Shown here piece after piece: positions 49,077 to 59,123 of a stretch of 64,000 nucleotides of DNA. The stretch lies in assembly GCA_040544425.1 (NCBI GenBank), contig JBEONO010000017.1, positions 1 through 64,000 of the forward strand, in the 5' to 3' direction. Numbering within the stretch: position 1 is the stretch's first letter; each line of letters opens with the position of its first letter. The notes beneath the pieces were generated by a model. That model made no database searches. It was not told the origin of the DNA and saw only the letters and a program-made list of their open reading frames with translations. The stretch is from Solimicrobium sp040544425. GTDB taxonomy: Bacteria > Pseudomonadota > Gammaproteobacteria > Burkholderiales > Burkholderiaceae_D. The translations under genes were made by a program, and so were the position numbers.

Positions 49077-51005
49077 ATGTATTCGATACCCGCCCGATTT
49101 CCATCCGCCACCTGCAAAATCAAATTAATATCCGTGCTGTGCCTGGCTCTGCTGACTGCGACGGCAGGCGCACAAGAGATCCCGACGCCGAAAGACAAGC
49201 CGTATCCAGGCACGATACAACTTGATATCGACGCGACCAACGTCAATCAAAAAATATTTACCGTGCACGAACGCATTCCGGTTCAGGCCGGAAAATTGAC
49301 CCTGCTGTATCCGGAGTGGTTGCCGGGCGAGCATTCGCCAACTGCGCAACTGGCGCACATGGCCAATTTCAAAATCAGCGGCAATCAGCAACGCATCGAA
49401 TGGCAGCGTGATCCGCTCAATATGTATGCGTTTCATCTGGTGGTGCCTGCCGGTGTGACTGCCATTGATGCCGAGTTCCAGTACCTGTCACCGATCAGTG
49501 CGGCGCAGGGTGCCAATTTCGCGTCTGCCGAAATCGCGGCGCTGCATTGGGAAAAATTGCTGGTCTACCCGGCGGGCTATTTTATCCGTGGCATCAGTGT
49601 CAAGCCGGAAGTGCGCATTCCCGATGGATGGAAATTTGCCAGTGCGCTGGATGGGGCCGAGCAGGCTGGCGCGACGATTCATTTTCAATCGGTCGACTTG
49701 GAAGACCTGGTCGATTCACCGCTCTACGCCGGAAAATATTTCGCCCGCTTTGATCTTGATCCCGGCGCCAAAGTGCCAGTCTATTTTGATTTTTTTGCCG
49801 ATGACGCCGCCTCGCTGGTGGCCACACCCGAACAGATCGGATTCCACCGGGCGCTGCTGCAGCAGGCCTACAAATTATTTGGTGCACGCCATTTCAGCCA
49901 TTTTGATTTTCTGGTGGCAGCCAGTGACAAATTCAGCTTCGCCGGACTCGAACATCATCAATCCAGCGAAAACGGCGTCAAGCCGTCCTATTTCACCGAA
50001 TGGGATGACAAAGGATTTGCGCCGCGCGGCTACCTGATCCCGCACGAATTCACCCATTCCTGGGACGGCAAATTCCGCCGCCCGGCCGGTCAGTTCACGC
50101 CCAACTTCAATACGCCGATGCAAAATCAGCTGCTCTGGCTGTATGAAGGTCAAACCGAATATTGGGGTTATGTTTTGGCGGCACGGTCCGGCCTGCTGAG
50201 TACGCAACAGGTGAAGGATTCGATTGCCATGGTCGCTGCCTACTACAGCACCGAAAAATCCAAGCAATGGCGCTCGGTCCAGGAAACCACCAATGACCCG
50301 GTCATCAATCAGCGTCGCCCTCTGGCCTGGCGCAGTGTTCAGGGTGGCGAGGACTACTACATGGAAGGGCAGCTGATCTGGCTGGATGTGGATGCCAAAA
50401 TCCGCGCGCTATCCAAGGACACGCGCTCGTTGAACGACTTCGCCCTGAAATTTTTCGGTATGGACGATGGCCGTTACAAGCCGCTCACTTATACGTTTGA
50501 GGATATCGTCGCCACGCTCAATGCCGTCCAGCCTTATGACTGGGCCAAGTATCTGCGCAGCCAACTGGACAGCCATGGTTCGGCACCGCTGGACGGCATC
50601 GCCGCATCCGGCTGGAAACTGGTCTTCACCGACAAACCGAGCGACTATAACAAGGCCATCAATGCCGACAGCAACGTCGCCGATTTCTGGTACTCGCTGG
50701 GCTTTATCATCGGACGTGACGACCGCATTGAAGAGGTATTGTGGGACGGGCCGGCATTCAAGGCCGGGATGACCGGTGATGTGGTTCTGCTGGGAGTGAA
50801 TGGCCGCGAGTACAAGGAGGATGTGTTGAAGCGGGCTGTCACCGCCGCGCGAACCAGCCACCAGCCGATCGAGTTGCTGCTGAAAAAAGAAGGCGGGTTC
50901 GAGACCGTGCGGATTGCTTATTTTGATGGCTTGAAATATCCGCATCTGGAACAGATTGACGGTGCAGCAAACCGCTTGGATGCGATTCTTGCGCCACTAA
51001 AATAA
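49077..51005 (+). CDS. M61-family metallopeptidase with PDZ domain
   Basis: This 642-aa protein has a signal peptide and the M61 (glycyl aminopeptidase-like) layout: a beta-rich N-domain (PGTIQLDIDATNVNQKIFTV), a thermolysin-like catalytic domain with zinc motif His323-Glu-Phe-Thr-His327 (HEFTHSWDG) and the third ligand region LWLYEGQTEYWG, and a C-terminal PDZ-type domain (GFIIGRDDRIEEVLWDGPAFKAGM). It is probably periplasmic. AAGGATCAGC precedes the ATG. It lies just upstream of the alpha-2-macroglobulin gene, so a protease and a protease trap are neighbours. Confidence 0.92.
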   Translation: MYSIPARFPSATCKIKLISVLCLALLTATAGAQEIPTPKDKPYPGTIQLDIDATNVNQKIFTVHERIPVQAGKLTLLYPEWLPGEHSPTAQLAHMANFKISGNQQRIEWQRDPLNMYAFHLVVPAGVTAIDAEFQYLSPISAAQGANFASAEIAALHWEKLLVYPAGYFIRGISVKPEVRIPDGWKFASALDGAEQAGATIHFQSVDLEDLVDSPLYAGKYFARFDLDPGAKVPVYFDFFADDAASLVATPEQIGFHRALLQQAYKLFGARHFSHFDFLVAASDKFSFAGLEHHQSSENGVKPSYFTEWDDKGFAPRGYLIPHEFTHSWDGKFRRPAGQFTPNFNTPMQNQLLWLYEGQTEYWGYVLAARSGLLSTQQVKDSIAMVAAYYSTEKSKQWRSVQETTNDPVINQRRPLAWRSVQGGEDYYMEGQLIWLDVDAKIRALSKDTRSLNDFALKFFGMDDGRYKPLTYTFEDIVATLNAVQPYDWAKYLRSQLDSHGSAPLDGIAASGWKLVFTDKPSDYNKAINADSNVADFWYSLGFIIGRDDRIEEVLWDGPAFKAGMTGDVVLLGVNGREYKEDVLKRAVTAARTSHQPIELLLKKEGGFETVRIAYFDGLKYPHLEQIDGAANRLDAILAPLK

Positions 51006-51108
51006 CCTGAATAGGGCATAGACAGACCGGATACGACCAGTTAATCTCTGGTCGCAGTCGGCATGCAGTTTGGTGTAGCGCCCCAATCTTTATGGAAGGA
51101 ATTGTCCC

Positions 51109-54100
51109 GTGTTAAGTGAGAATATCAGCAAAAAAATAAGCAAAAAAATCGGAATCGCCATCGCTGGCCTTGTTGTTATCGCTGCTGCCGTGTTTGGAAT
51201 CAGGCACTTTCATCAGAGCCCTTCTACTGGCGTGGCATCGGGCGGCAAGCAGGCCACCAGTGCAGTCGCTGCTGACGATGTCGACCCGAACACGCCGTTT
51301 GACTGGGTCGAAGCTGACAACCGCAGCTTTGAGGGTTCACCGGCGCTGGCGCTGACCGTCACCCAGCCGCTGGATAAAAAACAGAAATTCGATGCCCTGA
51401 TTCAGGTATTCGAAATGGGCAGCGTGGCAGTTACGCAGACCAATAACAATAATGATGAAGACCAGGAACAGGGTGGCCCGCCGGTGGAAAAATCGGTCAG
51501 CCTCGCCGATAAGGATGTCGATATCAAAGGCGGCAAGCTGGTGCCCTCCTCCTGGGTTACCGGCAGCAATCCGAGAATCCTGTACCTGCCGAATGTCAAA
51601 CCGACCACCCGCTACGTGGTAGTGATCAAGCCTGGCATCAAAGACGCCAGCGGGCGCAGCATCGATAAAGAACAGCGTTATTCAATCAGCACCGCTGCCA
51701 TCGCCCCGGCCTACTACTTCGCCAGCAATGGCATGGTGCTGCCCGCCGCGCAGAATGGTGGTCTGCCGGTCGTGACCGTGAATATTCCTGAAGTCGATGT
51801 CGAATTTTTGAAAGTCAAAAAAGAACAGCTGCCGCGCTTTCTGGACATGGTGATGAACGGTCCCTCAAAAAAAGCGCGCCGGAATATCGATGATGAGAAC
51901 GACGAGGCCGCGCAGGAGTGGAACAAGCCTTACGACCAGCGTCACCATGAATTGCACGGCGCGGTAAATGGCTGGGAACTCGATCCCTTGCACAAGATGA
52001 CCGACAGCGTGTACCACGGACGCTTTGTCACTGAAAAGCAGAGCAACAAACAAAGCGTGACCTTCGTTCCGGTTGAGGACATCAAGGAGTTGCGTGAGCC
52101 CGGTATCTATGTGGCGGTGATGACCCAACCGGGCCGCTTCCGCTACGACTATCAGACCACGTATTTCTATGTGTCGGATCTCGGTCTGTCGATGCATGTG
52201 TATCCGAAGAGCGCGTCGGCGCTGGTCAGTTCTCTGACTACCGGCAAGCCGATCAGCGGCACGACCATTTCCTGGCTGGATGCGGATGGCAAGGTGCTGG
52301 CACAAAAAACTACTGACGGTGACGGACGTGCCGACTTCGACAATCATCCCGACAAGGCGCGCCTGCTGCTGGCCGAACATGGCAGTGAAATATCCGTGCT
52401 GGCGCTGAAGGAACCGGCGCTGGATCTGTCTGAATATGAAATTGGTGGCGATCTGTATAAGCCGGTGCGCCTGTTTGCCTACAGTGGACGGGATCTGTAT
52501 CGACCCGGGGAACGCTTCAACCTGTCGGTACTGGCGCGCGATGCCGATGGTCAGCCGGTACCGCCGCAACCCATCCAGGCGATCCTGCGCCGCCCCGATG
52601 GCAAGAGCCAGCTGGTGGCGATGTTGAAACCGGATGCCAAACTGCCGGGGTATTTTCAGCAGCGCATTGAAATTCCGGTCGATGCGCCAACCGGTGCCTG
52701 GACCGTGCAGTTGCGCAGCGATCCGGCCGACCACAGCGCCAATACCACCTATCGTTTTTCGGTGGAAGAATTTCTGCCGGAACGCATGAAGCTGGAATTA
52801 TCCGCCGATGCCCCGCTGCTGCATCAGAACAGTGAATTCAGGATCGCGGTCAACGGCAGTTATCTGTACGGCGCACCGGCTGCCGGGAATCGTCTGCTCG
52901 GCGCGGTCGAATATACACGCAGCAAAAATCCGCTGGCAGACAAACTGCCCGGCTATGTATTTGGCTCGGTGGATGATGATAACGTCGCGGCGCGCAAGGA
53001 ACTGCCCGAATCCAAACTCGATGAGCAGGGCAAGGCGACGGTAGAGGTTGATACCGAACCGGCGCAAGGGCGCAAATCGCCGATCAAGATTCGCTCCACC
53101 CTGAGTTTGCTGGAAACAGGCGGACGGCCCGTCATCCGCAGTCTGGAACGGGTGGTGTGGCCCTCGAACACCCTGTATGGGGTGCGTCCGAAATTTTCCA
53201 ATGAATATGTTGCCGAAGGTGCACTGGCGGAATTCGATGTGATCCTGGCCGATGAGCAGGCGCATATGCTGGCTGAGCGCGGCGTGCCGGTGCGGCTGAT
53301 TCGTGAAAACCGCAACTGGTACTGGCGCTTTGATGATCAGCGCGGCTGGAATTCCGGCTTTGCCGAAACGAGCGAACTGATCGCCACCAAGAGTCTCGAT
53401 CTGGCCGCCGGTCAGACTGCCGCACTGAAAATGCAGGTGCAGTATGGTCGCTATCGCCTTGAAGTCGGCACGCCCGGGCAGCCTGGCAGTCTGGTCTATC
53501 GCTTCTTCGCTGGCTGGTCGGCAGAGCGCGACCAGTCTGAAGGCGTGCGTCCGGATCGGGTGTCGCTGAAACTGGATAAACCGAATTACGCCGAAGGCGA
53601 GACTGCCCACCTGGCCATCGCTGCGCCACATAAAGGGGAAGCGATTGTGGCCGTGGAGGGCGACCGGCTGCTGTGGATGAAACGTATCAGCATCAGCGGC
53701 GACGATGACAAAATCGACATCCCGATTGACAAGAGCTGGAAGCGTCAGGACATGTATGTGTCGGTCACGGTGCTGCGTCCCGGCAATCAGGGTGACCTGA
53801 TCACCCCGACCCGCGCACTGGGCCTGATCCACCTCGGCATCGACCGCAAGGCGCGCAAGCTGAACGTGAGCATCGACGCGCCGGAACGGATCGAACCGGA
53901 TACCACGGTGCCGGTCACCATCAAGACCAATGCGGTCGGCGCGCAAACTGCATTCGTGACTCTGTCGGCAGTCGATGAGGGGATTTTAAATATTACCGAG
54001 TTCAAGACCCCGGACCCCTTCCAGGCATTTTTCGGGCAATTGCGGTTTGGTGCCGATCTGCGCGATATGTATGGTCGTCTGATCGAAAAAATGGCCGGTA

Positions 54101-56319
54101 AAAAAGGCAGCCTGCGTTATGGTGGCGACACCTCGCTGAACAAACCGGCGCGCAGCAGCGAGAAGGTGCGTCTGGTCGATCTGTTCAGCGGACCGGTGCG
54201 CCTCGATGCGCAGGGCAAGGCCGTGATCCAGCTCAAGGTGCCGGACTTCAATGGCCGCCTGCGCCTGATGGCGATGGCGGCGTCGCCGGATCATTTCAGC
54301 GCGGCAGAGCGCTCGATGGTGGTGGCAGCGCCGGTGATCGCGGAGATGAACACGCCGCGCTTCATTGCGATCGGTGATACCGCCACGCTGGGGCTGGACG
54401 TGCATAATTTATCCGGCAGCACCCAGACTCTGAAACTCGATGTCACTGCTGGCGCAGGCTTGACGCTGGCTGGTGGCAGTCAGAGCGTGACCTTGAAAGA
54501 CAGGGAAAAAACCACGCTGCGTTTCAAGGTCAGTGCCGGTGGTCCGCTCGGACTGGCTGATCTGCAGGTCAAAGTCAAAGGCGACAAGATCAATATTGAT
54601 CGTCATTTCGCCTTGGAGGTTGAAGCTCCCACGCCGACCCGTCAGGTCAACACCACGTTTGTTCTGGCACCCGGCGAGTCAGTCACGCTGCGCAATGCTG
54701 ACAGCGCCGCCTGGTATCCCGGTCGCAAATCGCAGCTGATGTTAAGCGCCCTGCCACCCCTGAATGCGCAGCAGATGTTGCAGGGTCTGCTGGTCTATCC
54801 CTACGGTTGTGCCGAACAGACTACCAGCAGCAGTTATCCCTGGGTGTATGTCGACGAGGAGGCCGCGCGCCGTTACAACCTGCCGGTGCACAGTCGTGAA
54901 GAACGCAGCGCGGTGCTGGATAAATCGTTCGCCAAACTGGGGGCGTATCAGGCGCCGAACGGCGGGTTCAGTTTGTGGGGCAATGCCAATGAATTTGATT
55001 ACTGGTTGAGCGCCTACGTCACGCACTTCCTGCAGGATGCCCGCACTGAAAGATTTGCCGTGCCGGACGCGATGTACAACAAGGCCATCGCATTCCTGCA
55101 GGAGCAATTGCCGGCCGGGATCGCCTCGCTGCCAGCCAAACCCAATGCGTGGAATGGCAGCAATAACTGGAACGACTATTGGAATCAGCGCAATCGCAAT
55201 TTTGAAGCGCTGGCGTTTGGCGCACTGGTGCTGGCGGAGGATCGCAAGGTACAGCTGGCTTCATTGCGCCAGTTATATGAATTGCGCGCCAATGCCATCA
55301 GCGGGTTGTCTCTGATCGAACTAGGTATTGCGCTCGATCGCATGGGGGACGCGCCGCGCGGTAAAACAGCCATCGAAGAAGGTCTGGCCAAACCGCGCAT
55401 CTCCAGCAGTTTCTGGTTTGACTATGGCAGCCCGGTGCGCGATTCGGCGCTGGCGTATGCCTTGCTGCAGCAATACAAACTCGGATCGCCACGCGACGGC
55501 GCCTTGCTCGGCACAATCGTCGAGGGTCTGAAAACCCGCAATTATCTGAGTACCGAAGATCAGATGGCGGTATTCCTGGCGGCGCGCTATGTCGATACTC
55601 AGGCGGGCAATACCTGGAGCGCCAGTCTGGCTGGTGACAAGGCAGCAGACGCATTGACTGGCACCAGCTCGCGCTTCGTCTCCCTGCCGAACGCGGATGG
55701 CATTGGTCATAAACTGCAAAACACTGGCACCGCGCCATTGTTCGCGGTGATGACCAGCACCGGCAATCCGAAAGCGGTGGGTGATTCGTATCCGGGCATG
55801 AAAATCTTCCGCAAGATGTTTACCGTCGATGGCAAACCGCTGCCGGATAATCCAACCCTTAAAGTCGGTGATTCGGTGTGGGTGGAAATCACCGGCAATG
55901 CCTCATTCTTTACGCCGAACGGTCTGGTGGTAGATCGCCTGCCTGCCGGTCTTGAAATTGAGAACACCCATCTGATTCAGGGAGAGAGCGGCGATGCGCT
56001 CAAGATCGACGGCGTCAATCCGGCTGAGGCGATGCAGGATCAGCGCATCGATCATGTGGAATTCCGCGATGACCGGTTTGTCGCTGCAGTGCGGCTGGGC
56101 AGCTGGTGGGACAACGATTTACATTTGTTCTACCGGGCGCGCGTGGTCACGCCGGGACGTTTCGTGCTGCCGCAATCATCGGTGGAAGATATGTATGATC
56201 CACGCCTGCATGCGGTGAGCAAGGAACCGCTGACGGTGACGGTGGAAGATGCCGGCTTGCCGAAAAAGGCGGCGGTGAAATCTGAATCCGATACGATTCC
56301 GCAGGCGACAACGCCGTGA
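51109..56319 (+). CDS. bacterial alpha-2-macroglobulin (YfhM/MagD type)
   Basis: This 1736-aa periplasmic protease-trapping protein has an N-terminal membrane anchor (IGIAIAGLVVIAAAVFGI) in place of the lipobox of E. coli YfhM. MG domains follow (YKPVRLFAYSGRDLYRPGERFNLSVLARD), then the bait region and macroglobulin core (LSAVDEGILNITEFKTPDPF), then the thioester domain. The thioester motif Cys1234-Ala-Glu-Gln1237 in YPYGCAEQTTSS is intact. The C-terminal domain ends near PLTVTVEDAG. The start is GTG with GGAAGGA upstream. The PbpC gene follows, the classic partnership in which the macroglobulin guards the cell wall when PBP1C repairs it. Confidence 0.95.
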   Translation: MLSENISKKISKKIGIAIAGLVVIAAAVFGIRHFHQSPSTGVASGGKQATSAVAADDVDPNTPFDWVEADNRSFEGSPALALTVTQPLDKKQKFDALIQVFEMGSVAVTQTNNNNDEDQEQGGPPVEKSVSLADKDVDIKGGKLVPSSWVTGSNPRILYLPNVKPTTRYVVVIKPGIKDASGRSIDKEQRYSISTAAIAPAYYFASNGMVLPAAQNGGLPVVTVNIPEVDVEFLKVKKEQLPRFLDMVMNGPSKKARRNIDDENDEAAQEWNKPYDQRHHELHGAVNGWELDPLHKMTDSVYHGRFVTEKQSNKQSVTFVPVEDIKELREPGIYVAVMTQPGRFRYDYQTTYFYVSDLGLSMHVYPKSASALVSSLTTGKPISGTTISWLDADGKVLAQKTTDGDGRADFDNHPDKARLLLAEHGSEISVLALKEPALDLSEYEIGGDLYKPVRLFAYSGRDLYRPGERFNLSVLARDADGQPVPPQPIQAILRRPDGKSQLVAMLKPDAKLPGYFQQRIEIPVDAPTGAWTVQLRSDPADHSANTTYRFSVEEFLPERMKLELSADAPLLHQNSEFRIAVNGSYLYGAPAAGNRLLGAVEYTRSKNPLADKLPGYVFGSVDDDNVAARKELPESKLDEQGKATVEVDTEPAQGRKSPIKIRSTLSLLETGGRPVIRSLERVVWPSNTLYGVRPKFSNEYVAEGALAEFDVILADEQAHMLAERGVPVRLIRENRNWYWRFDDQRGWNSGFAETSELIATKSLDLAAGQTAALKMQVQYGRYRLEVGTPGQPGSLVYRFFAGWSAERDQSEGVRPDRVSLKLDKPNYAEGETAHLAIAAPHKGEAIVAVEGDRLLWMKRISISGDDDKIDIPIDKSWKRQDMYVSVTVLRPGNQGDLITPTRALGLIHLGIDRKARKLNVSIDAPERIEPDTTVPVTIKTNAVGAQTAFVTLSAVDEGILNITEFKTPDPFQAFFGQLRFGADLRDMYGRLIEKMAGKKGSLRYGGDTSLNKPARSSEKVRLVDLFSGPVRLDAQGKAVIQLKVPDFNGRLRLMAMAASPDHFSAAERSMVVAAPVIAEMNTPRFIAIGDTATLGLDVHNLSGSTQTLKLDVTAGAGLTLAGGSQSVTLKDREKTTLRFKVSAGGPLGLADLQVKVKGDKINIDRHFALEVEAPTPTRQVNTTFVLAPGESVTLRNADSAAWYPGRKSQLMLSALPPLNAQQMLQGLLVYPYGCAEQTTSSSYPWVYVDEEAARRYNLPVHSREERSAVLDKSFAKLGAYQAPNGGFSLWGNANEFDYWLSAYVTHFLQDARTERFAVPDAMYNKAIAFLQEQLPAGIASLPAKPNAWNGSNNWNDYWNQRNRNFEALAFGALVLAEDRKVQLASLRQLYELRANAISGLSLIELGIALDRMGDAPRGKTAIEEGLAKPRISSSFWFDYGSPVRDSALAYALLQQYKLGSPRDGALLGTIVEGLKTRNYLSTEDQMAVFLAARYVDTQAGNTWSASLAGDKAADALTGTSSRFVSLPNADGIGHKLQNTGTAPLFAVMTSTGNPKAVGDSYPGMKIFRKMFTVDGKPLPDNPTLKVGDSVWVEITGNASFFTPNGLVVDRLPAGLEIENTHLIQGESGDALKIDGVNPAEAMQDQRIDHVEFRDDRFVAAVRLGSWWDNDLHLFYRARVVTPGRFVLPQSSVEDMYDPRLHAVSKEPLTVTVEDAGLPKKAAVKSESDTIPQATTP

Positions 56320-56335
56320 CATGGATCTGTCAACA

Positions 56336-56435
56336 ACCCGTCATTCCAGCGGATTCAGGCGGGAATCCAGTGTCGTATGCTCTGCTTTGCATCGAACGAC
56401 GCTGGATTCCCGCCAAACCCACGCGGGAACGACGC
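56336..56435. repeat. REP-like palindrome between A2M and pbpC
   Basis: GGCGGGAATCCAGTGTCGT (56358-56376) returns inverted with one mismatch as ACGACGCTGGATTCCCGCC (56396-56414), flanked by CGTCATTCC and CGGGAACGACG. It belongs to the same dispersed family as the element at 47936-48046. It may reduce read-through or stabilise the 3' end of the long upstream mRNA. Confidence 0.75.
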
Positions 56436-56486
56436 AGTGACATACCTGCAAAGTGATGCAAAGTTAAGCGCCCTGAAGGTTTAGTA

Positions 56487-58823
56487 ATGATTAGAAGTTC
56501 AGTGACCAGATCTAAAGCGCTCTGGCAGCACCTGCCAAACCGACTACGCAAAGCGGTCATCGCATTGATCAGCCTGGCAGCATTCATTGCCGTGATTGAC
56601 CAGTGCTTCCCACTTCCCGTGCGCGGTCAGGGTGCCGATTTCGCCGCTGTCGTGGTGGCACGTGACGGCACCCCACTGCGCGCCTTCCCCGATGCCCAAC
56701 ATATCTGGCGCTACCCGGTGACCCTGGAGCAGGTCGCGCCCGAATACATCGATGCATTGATTCGCTACGAAGACCGCGCATTCTGGTGGCATCCCGGCGT
56801 CAATCCCTGGGGCATGCTGCGCGCCGTGGGACAGTGGGCGCGTTACGGTCATGTGATCTCGGGTGGTTCAACCCTGACCATGCAGGTCGCGCGCCTGATC
56901 GAACCGGTGCCGCATACGCTGTGGGGCAAGCTGCGCCAGCTGCTCCGCGCGCTGCAGCTTGAACTGCATTATTCCAAACGCGAGATCCTCGAAATCTATC
57001 TGAACTATGCGCCGATGGGCGGCGTCATCGAAGGTGTTGAGGCTGCCAGCCGATCGTACCTCGGTAAACCATCGAGTCGCCTGACCAGGGCCGAAGCTGC
57101 CTTGCTGACGGTATTGCCGCAAAGTCCGTCGCGTTTGCGCTTGGACCGGTTTGTACAACATGCCCAAGCCACACGCGACAAAGTCATCAGACGCATGCGC
57201 GGCCACTGGAGTGAGTCCGACATCGCTGATGCCTTGAGCGAACCGGTCCTGATGCTGCGCGCGCGTGAGCCGATGCTGGCACCCCTGTTGGCCCAGCGCC
57301 TGCACCAGCAATACCCGCTGCGCGCCAGAGTCGAATCAACCGTCGATGCACAAACCCAGCAGATGGTCGAGTTGCTGCTGCAGGATCGCGCCAATGCTTT
57401 ACCTGACCATGTGTCGGCCGCAGCGCTGGTCATGGATAATCGTGATCTGTCGGTGGCAGCTTACGCTGGCTCGGCCGACTTTGGCGACAGGACGCGCTTT
57501 CCCTGGGTCGACATGGTGCGCGCCGTGCGCTCTCCCGGCTCGACCCTGAAACCATTTTTGTATGGCTTTGCGCTGGACGACGGATTGATCGATTCGGAGT
57601 CGCTCCTGATCGACGCGCCGCAAGTGTTTCATGGCTATGCACCAGGCAATTTCGGCCAGGCGTTTTCCGGGCCGGTGAGTGCCTCAGATGCGCTGGTCAG
57701 ATCGCTCAATGTCCCGGCAGTGCAGGTGCTTGATCACATCACGCCAGAGCGTTTTGTGGGTCGTTTACGGCAGGGCGGATTGAAGCTGGTTTTTCCCAAA
57801 AATGCCGGACCGAATCTGAGCGTGATCCTGGGCGGCGTTGGCACCAGTCTTGAATCACTGGTCGGTGGCTACAGCGCGCTGGGGCGTTCCGGACAGGCCG
57901 GTTGGCCGCGTCTTGAAATCCACGATCCGCTCACTCAATACCCGATGATGAGCCCCGGCGCCGCTTACATCATTCGCGCTATTCTCGAAGGTGGCGGGCT
58001 GACCAGTCAGGCGGTGGGGCTGCGCGCCGATCGCCACGGCGTGGCCTATAAGACCGGCACCAGCTACGGATTTCGCGATGCCTGGACGATTGGCGTGAGT
58101 GATCGTTATACCGTCGGCGTATGGATTGGCCGTCCGGACGGCACGCCCAATCCGGGGTTTTATGGAGCGAACATTGCCGCGCCGATGATGCAGGCGATTT
58201 TTAACGGACTGGCGGGCAATCGTTCCGAGGCGACCCGCGCCAAACCGGACAGTGTCAGTCAGGCAGTGATCTGCTGGCCCGAGGGCTATCTGGCCGAACA
58301 AAGCCCGGCCGGAGTTTGTCAGCAAAAACGCCTGGCCTGGCTGCTCAATCAAACTGCCCCACCCACTTTGCCCGGCGAACATGATCCGCCTGCCATGCGC
58401 TCCGTCGCCTACCTGGACATCGCCACTGGAATGCGCGTGGTCCCGGAATGCACCAGCCGTCCATATCAGCAAATCGAGGTCGCCCGCTGGCCGGTTCTGC
58501 TCGAACCCTGGCTGACCGACACCAACCAGCTCCCCGCCTGGCGCTCCGGCTGCCGCAGCGAACATACGGCGGTCGCGTTGCATATCAAAGGTGCAGTCGA
58601 TCGTGAACTGCTGGCCACTTCACCCGGCCAACCGTCGCCAGTGCTGCGCCTCAATGCACACGCCGCAAATGGTCAGGTTACCTGGCTGGTGAACGGTGTC
58701 TACACGGCCAGCAGTGAGGGTGAAAAGGCGAAGTTATTTGAACTGGCAAAGGCTGGCCGGTATGACATCACGGCGATTGATCAGGATGGGCATTTTGATC
58801 GGGTGACGGTGTTTCGGAAATAA
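56487..58823 (+). CDS. pbpC: penicillin-binding protein 1C
   Basis: This 778-aa bifunctional peptidoglycan synthase has an N-terminal membrane anchor (AVIALISLAAFIAVI). The glycosyltransferase domain shows RYEDRAFWWHPGVNP, GGSTLTMQVARL and KREILEIYLNYAP. The transpeptidase domain has Ser352-Thr-Leu-Lys355 (SPGSTLKPFLYG), the SLN motif (VRSLNVPAVQ) and Lys522-Thr-Gly-Thr. The C-terminal BiPBP_C domain closes the protein (LNAHAANGQVTWLVNG). All catalytic motifs are intact. It is paired with the alpha-2-macroglobulin gene upstream. Confidence 0.96.
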   Translation: MIRSSVTRSKALWQHLPNRLRKAVIALISLAAFIAVIDQCFPLPVRGQGADFAAVVVARDGTPLRAFPDAQHIWRYPVTLEQVAPEYIDALIRYEDRAFWWHPGVNPWGMLRAVGQWARYGHVISGGSTLTMQVARLIEPVPHTLWGKLRQLLRALQLELHYSKREILEIYLNYAPMGGVIEGVEAASRSYLGKPSSRLTRAEAALLTVLPQSPSRLRLDRFVQHAQATRDKVIRRMRGHWSESDIADALSEPVLMLRAREPMLAPLLAQRLHQQYPLRARVESTVDAQTQQMVELLLQDRANALPDHVSAAALVMDNRDLSVAAYAGSADFGDRTRFPWVDMVRAVRSPGSTLKPFLYGFALDDGLIDSESLLIDAPQVFHGYAPGNFGQAFSGPVSASDALVRSLNVPAVQVLDHITPERFVGRLRQGGLKLVFPKNAGPNLSVILGGVGTSLESLVGGYSALGRSGQAGWPRLEIHDPLTQYPMMSPGAAYIIRAILEGGGLTSQAVGLRADRHGVAYKTGTSYGFRDAWTIGVSDRYTVGVWIGRPDGTPNPGFYGANIAAPMMQAIFNGLAGNRSEATRAKPDSVSQAVICWPEGYLAEQSPAGVCQQKRLAWLLNQTAPPTLPGEHDPPAMRSVAYLDIATGMRVVPECTSRPYQQIEVARWPVLLEPWLTDTNQLPAWRSGCRSEHTAVALHIKGAVDRELLATSPGQPSPVLRLNAHAANGQVTWLVNGVYTASSEGEKAKLFELAKAGRYDITAIDQDGHFDRVTVFRK

Positions 58824-58904
58824 ACCGGGCGGGGATTCATCGACTATTACAGATATTCATTCGCCTATAGATAATACCGCTTGCAAGAATATGAGGAGAA
58901 CACT

Positions 58905-59123
58905 ATGTCAAACGAGGCAATATTAGACAGCAGTGGTCGGATAACAATCCCCAAGGAAATTCGGGACAGCCTTGCGCTCAAGGCTGGTGACCGGATTACG
59001 TTTTCCCTGCTATCTGACACAACAGCAATCGTGCGGATAAAAAGCAAGCGCGTCGAGGAATTGGCGGGGACCTTACAAAACAAAAGTCGCAAACAACTTC
59101 CCATTACTAAGTTGTCGCGCTAA
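58905..59123 (+). CDS. AbrB/MazE-like DNA-binding protein, orphan
   Basis: This 72-aa protein has a SpoVT/AbrB swapped-hairpin domain (AILDSSGRITIPKEIRDSLALKAGDRITFSLL), typical of antitoxins of VapBC or MazEF modules. GAGGAG precedes the ATG at 58905. No toxin gene follows; the last 17 bases instead overlap the 3' end of the convergent MFS gene. It may be a solitary regulator or a leftover antitoxin. Confidence 0.85.
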   Translation: MSNEAILDSSGRITIPKEIRDSLALKAGDRITFSLLSDTTAIVRIKSKRVEELAGTLQNKSRKQLPITKLSR

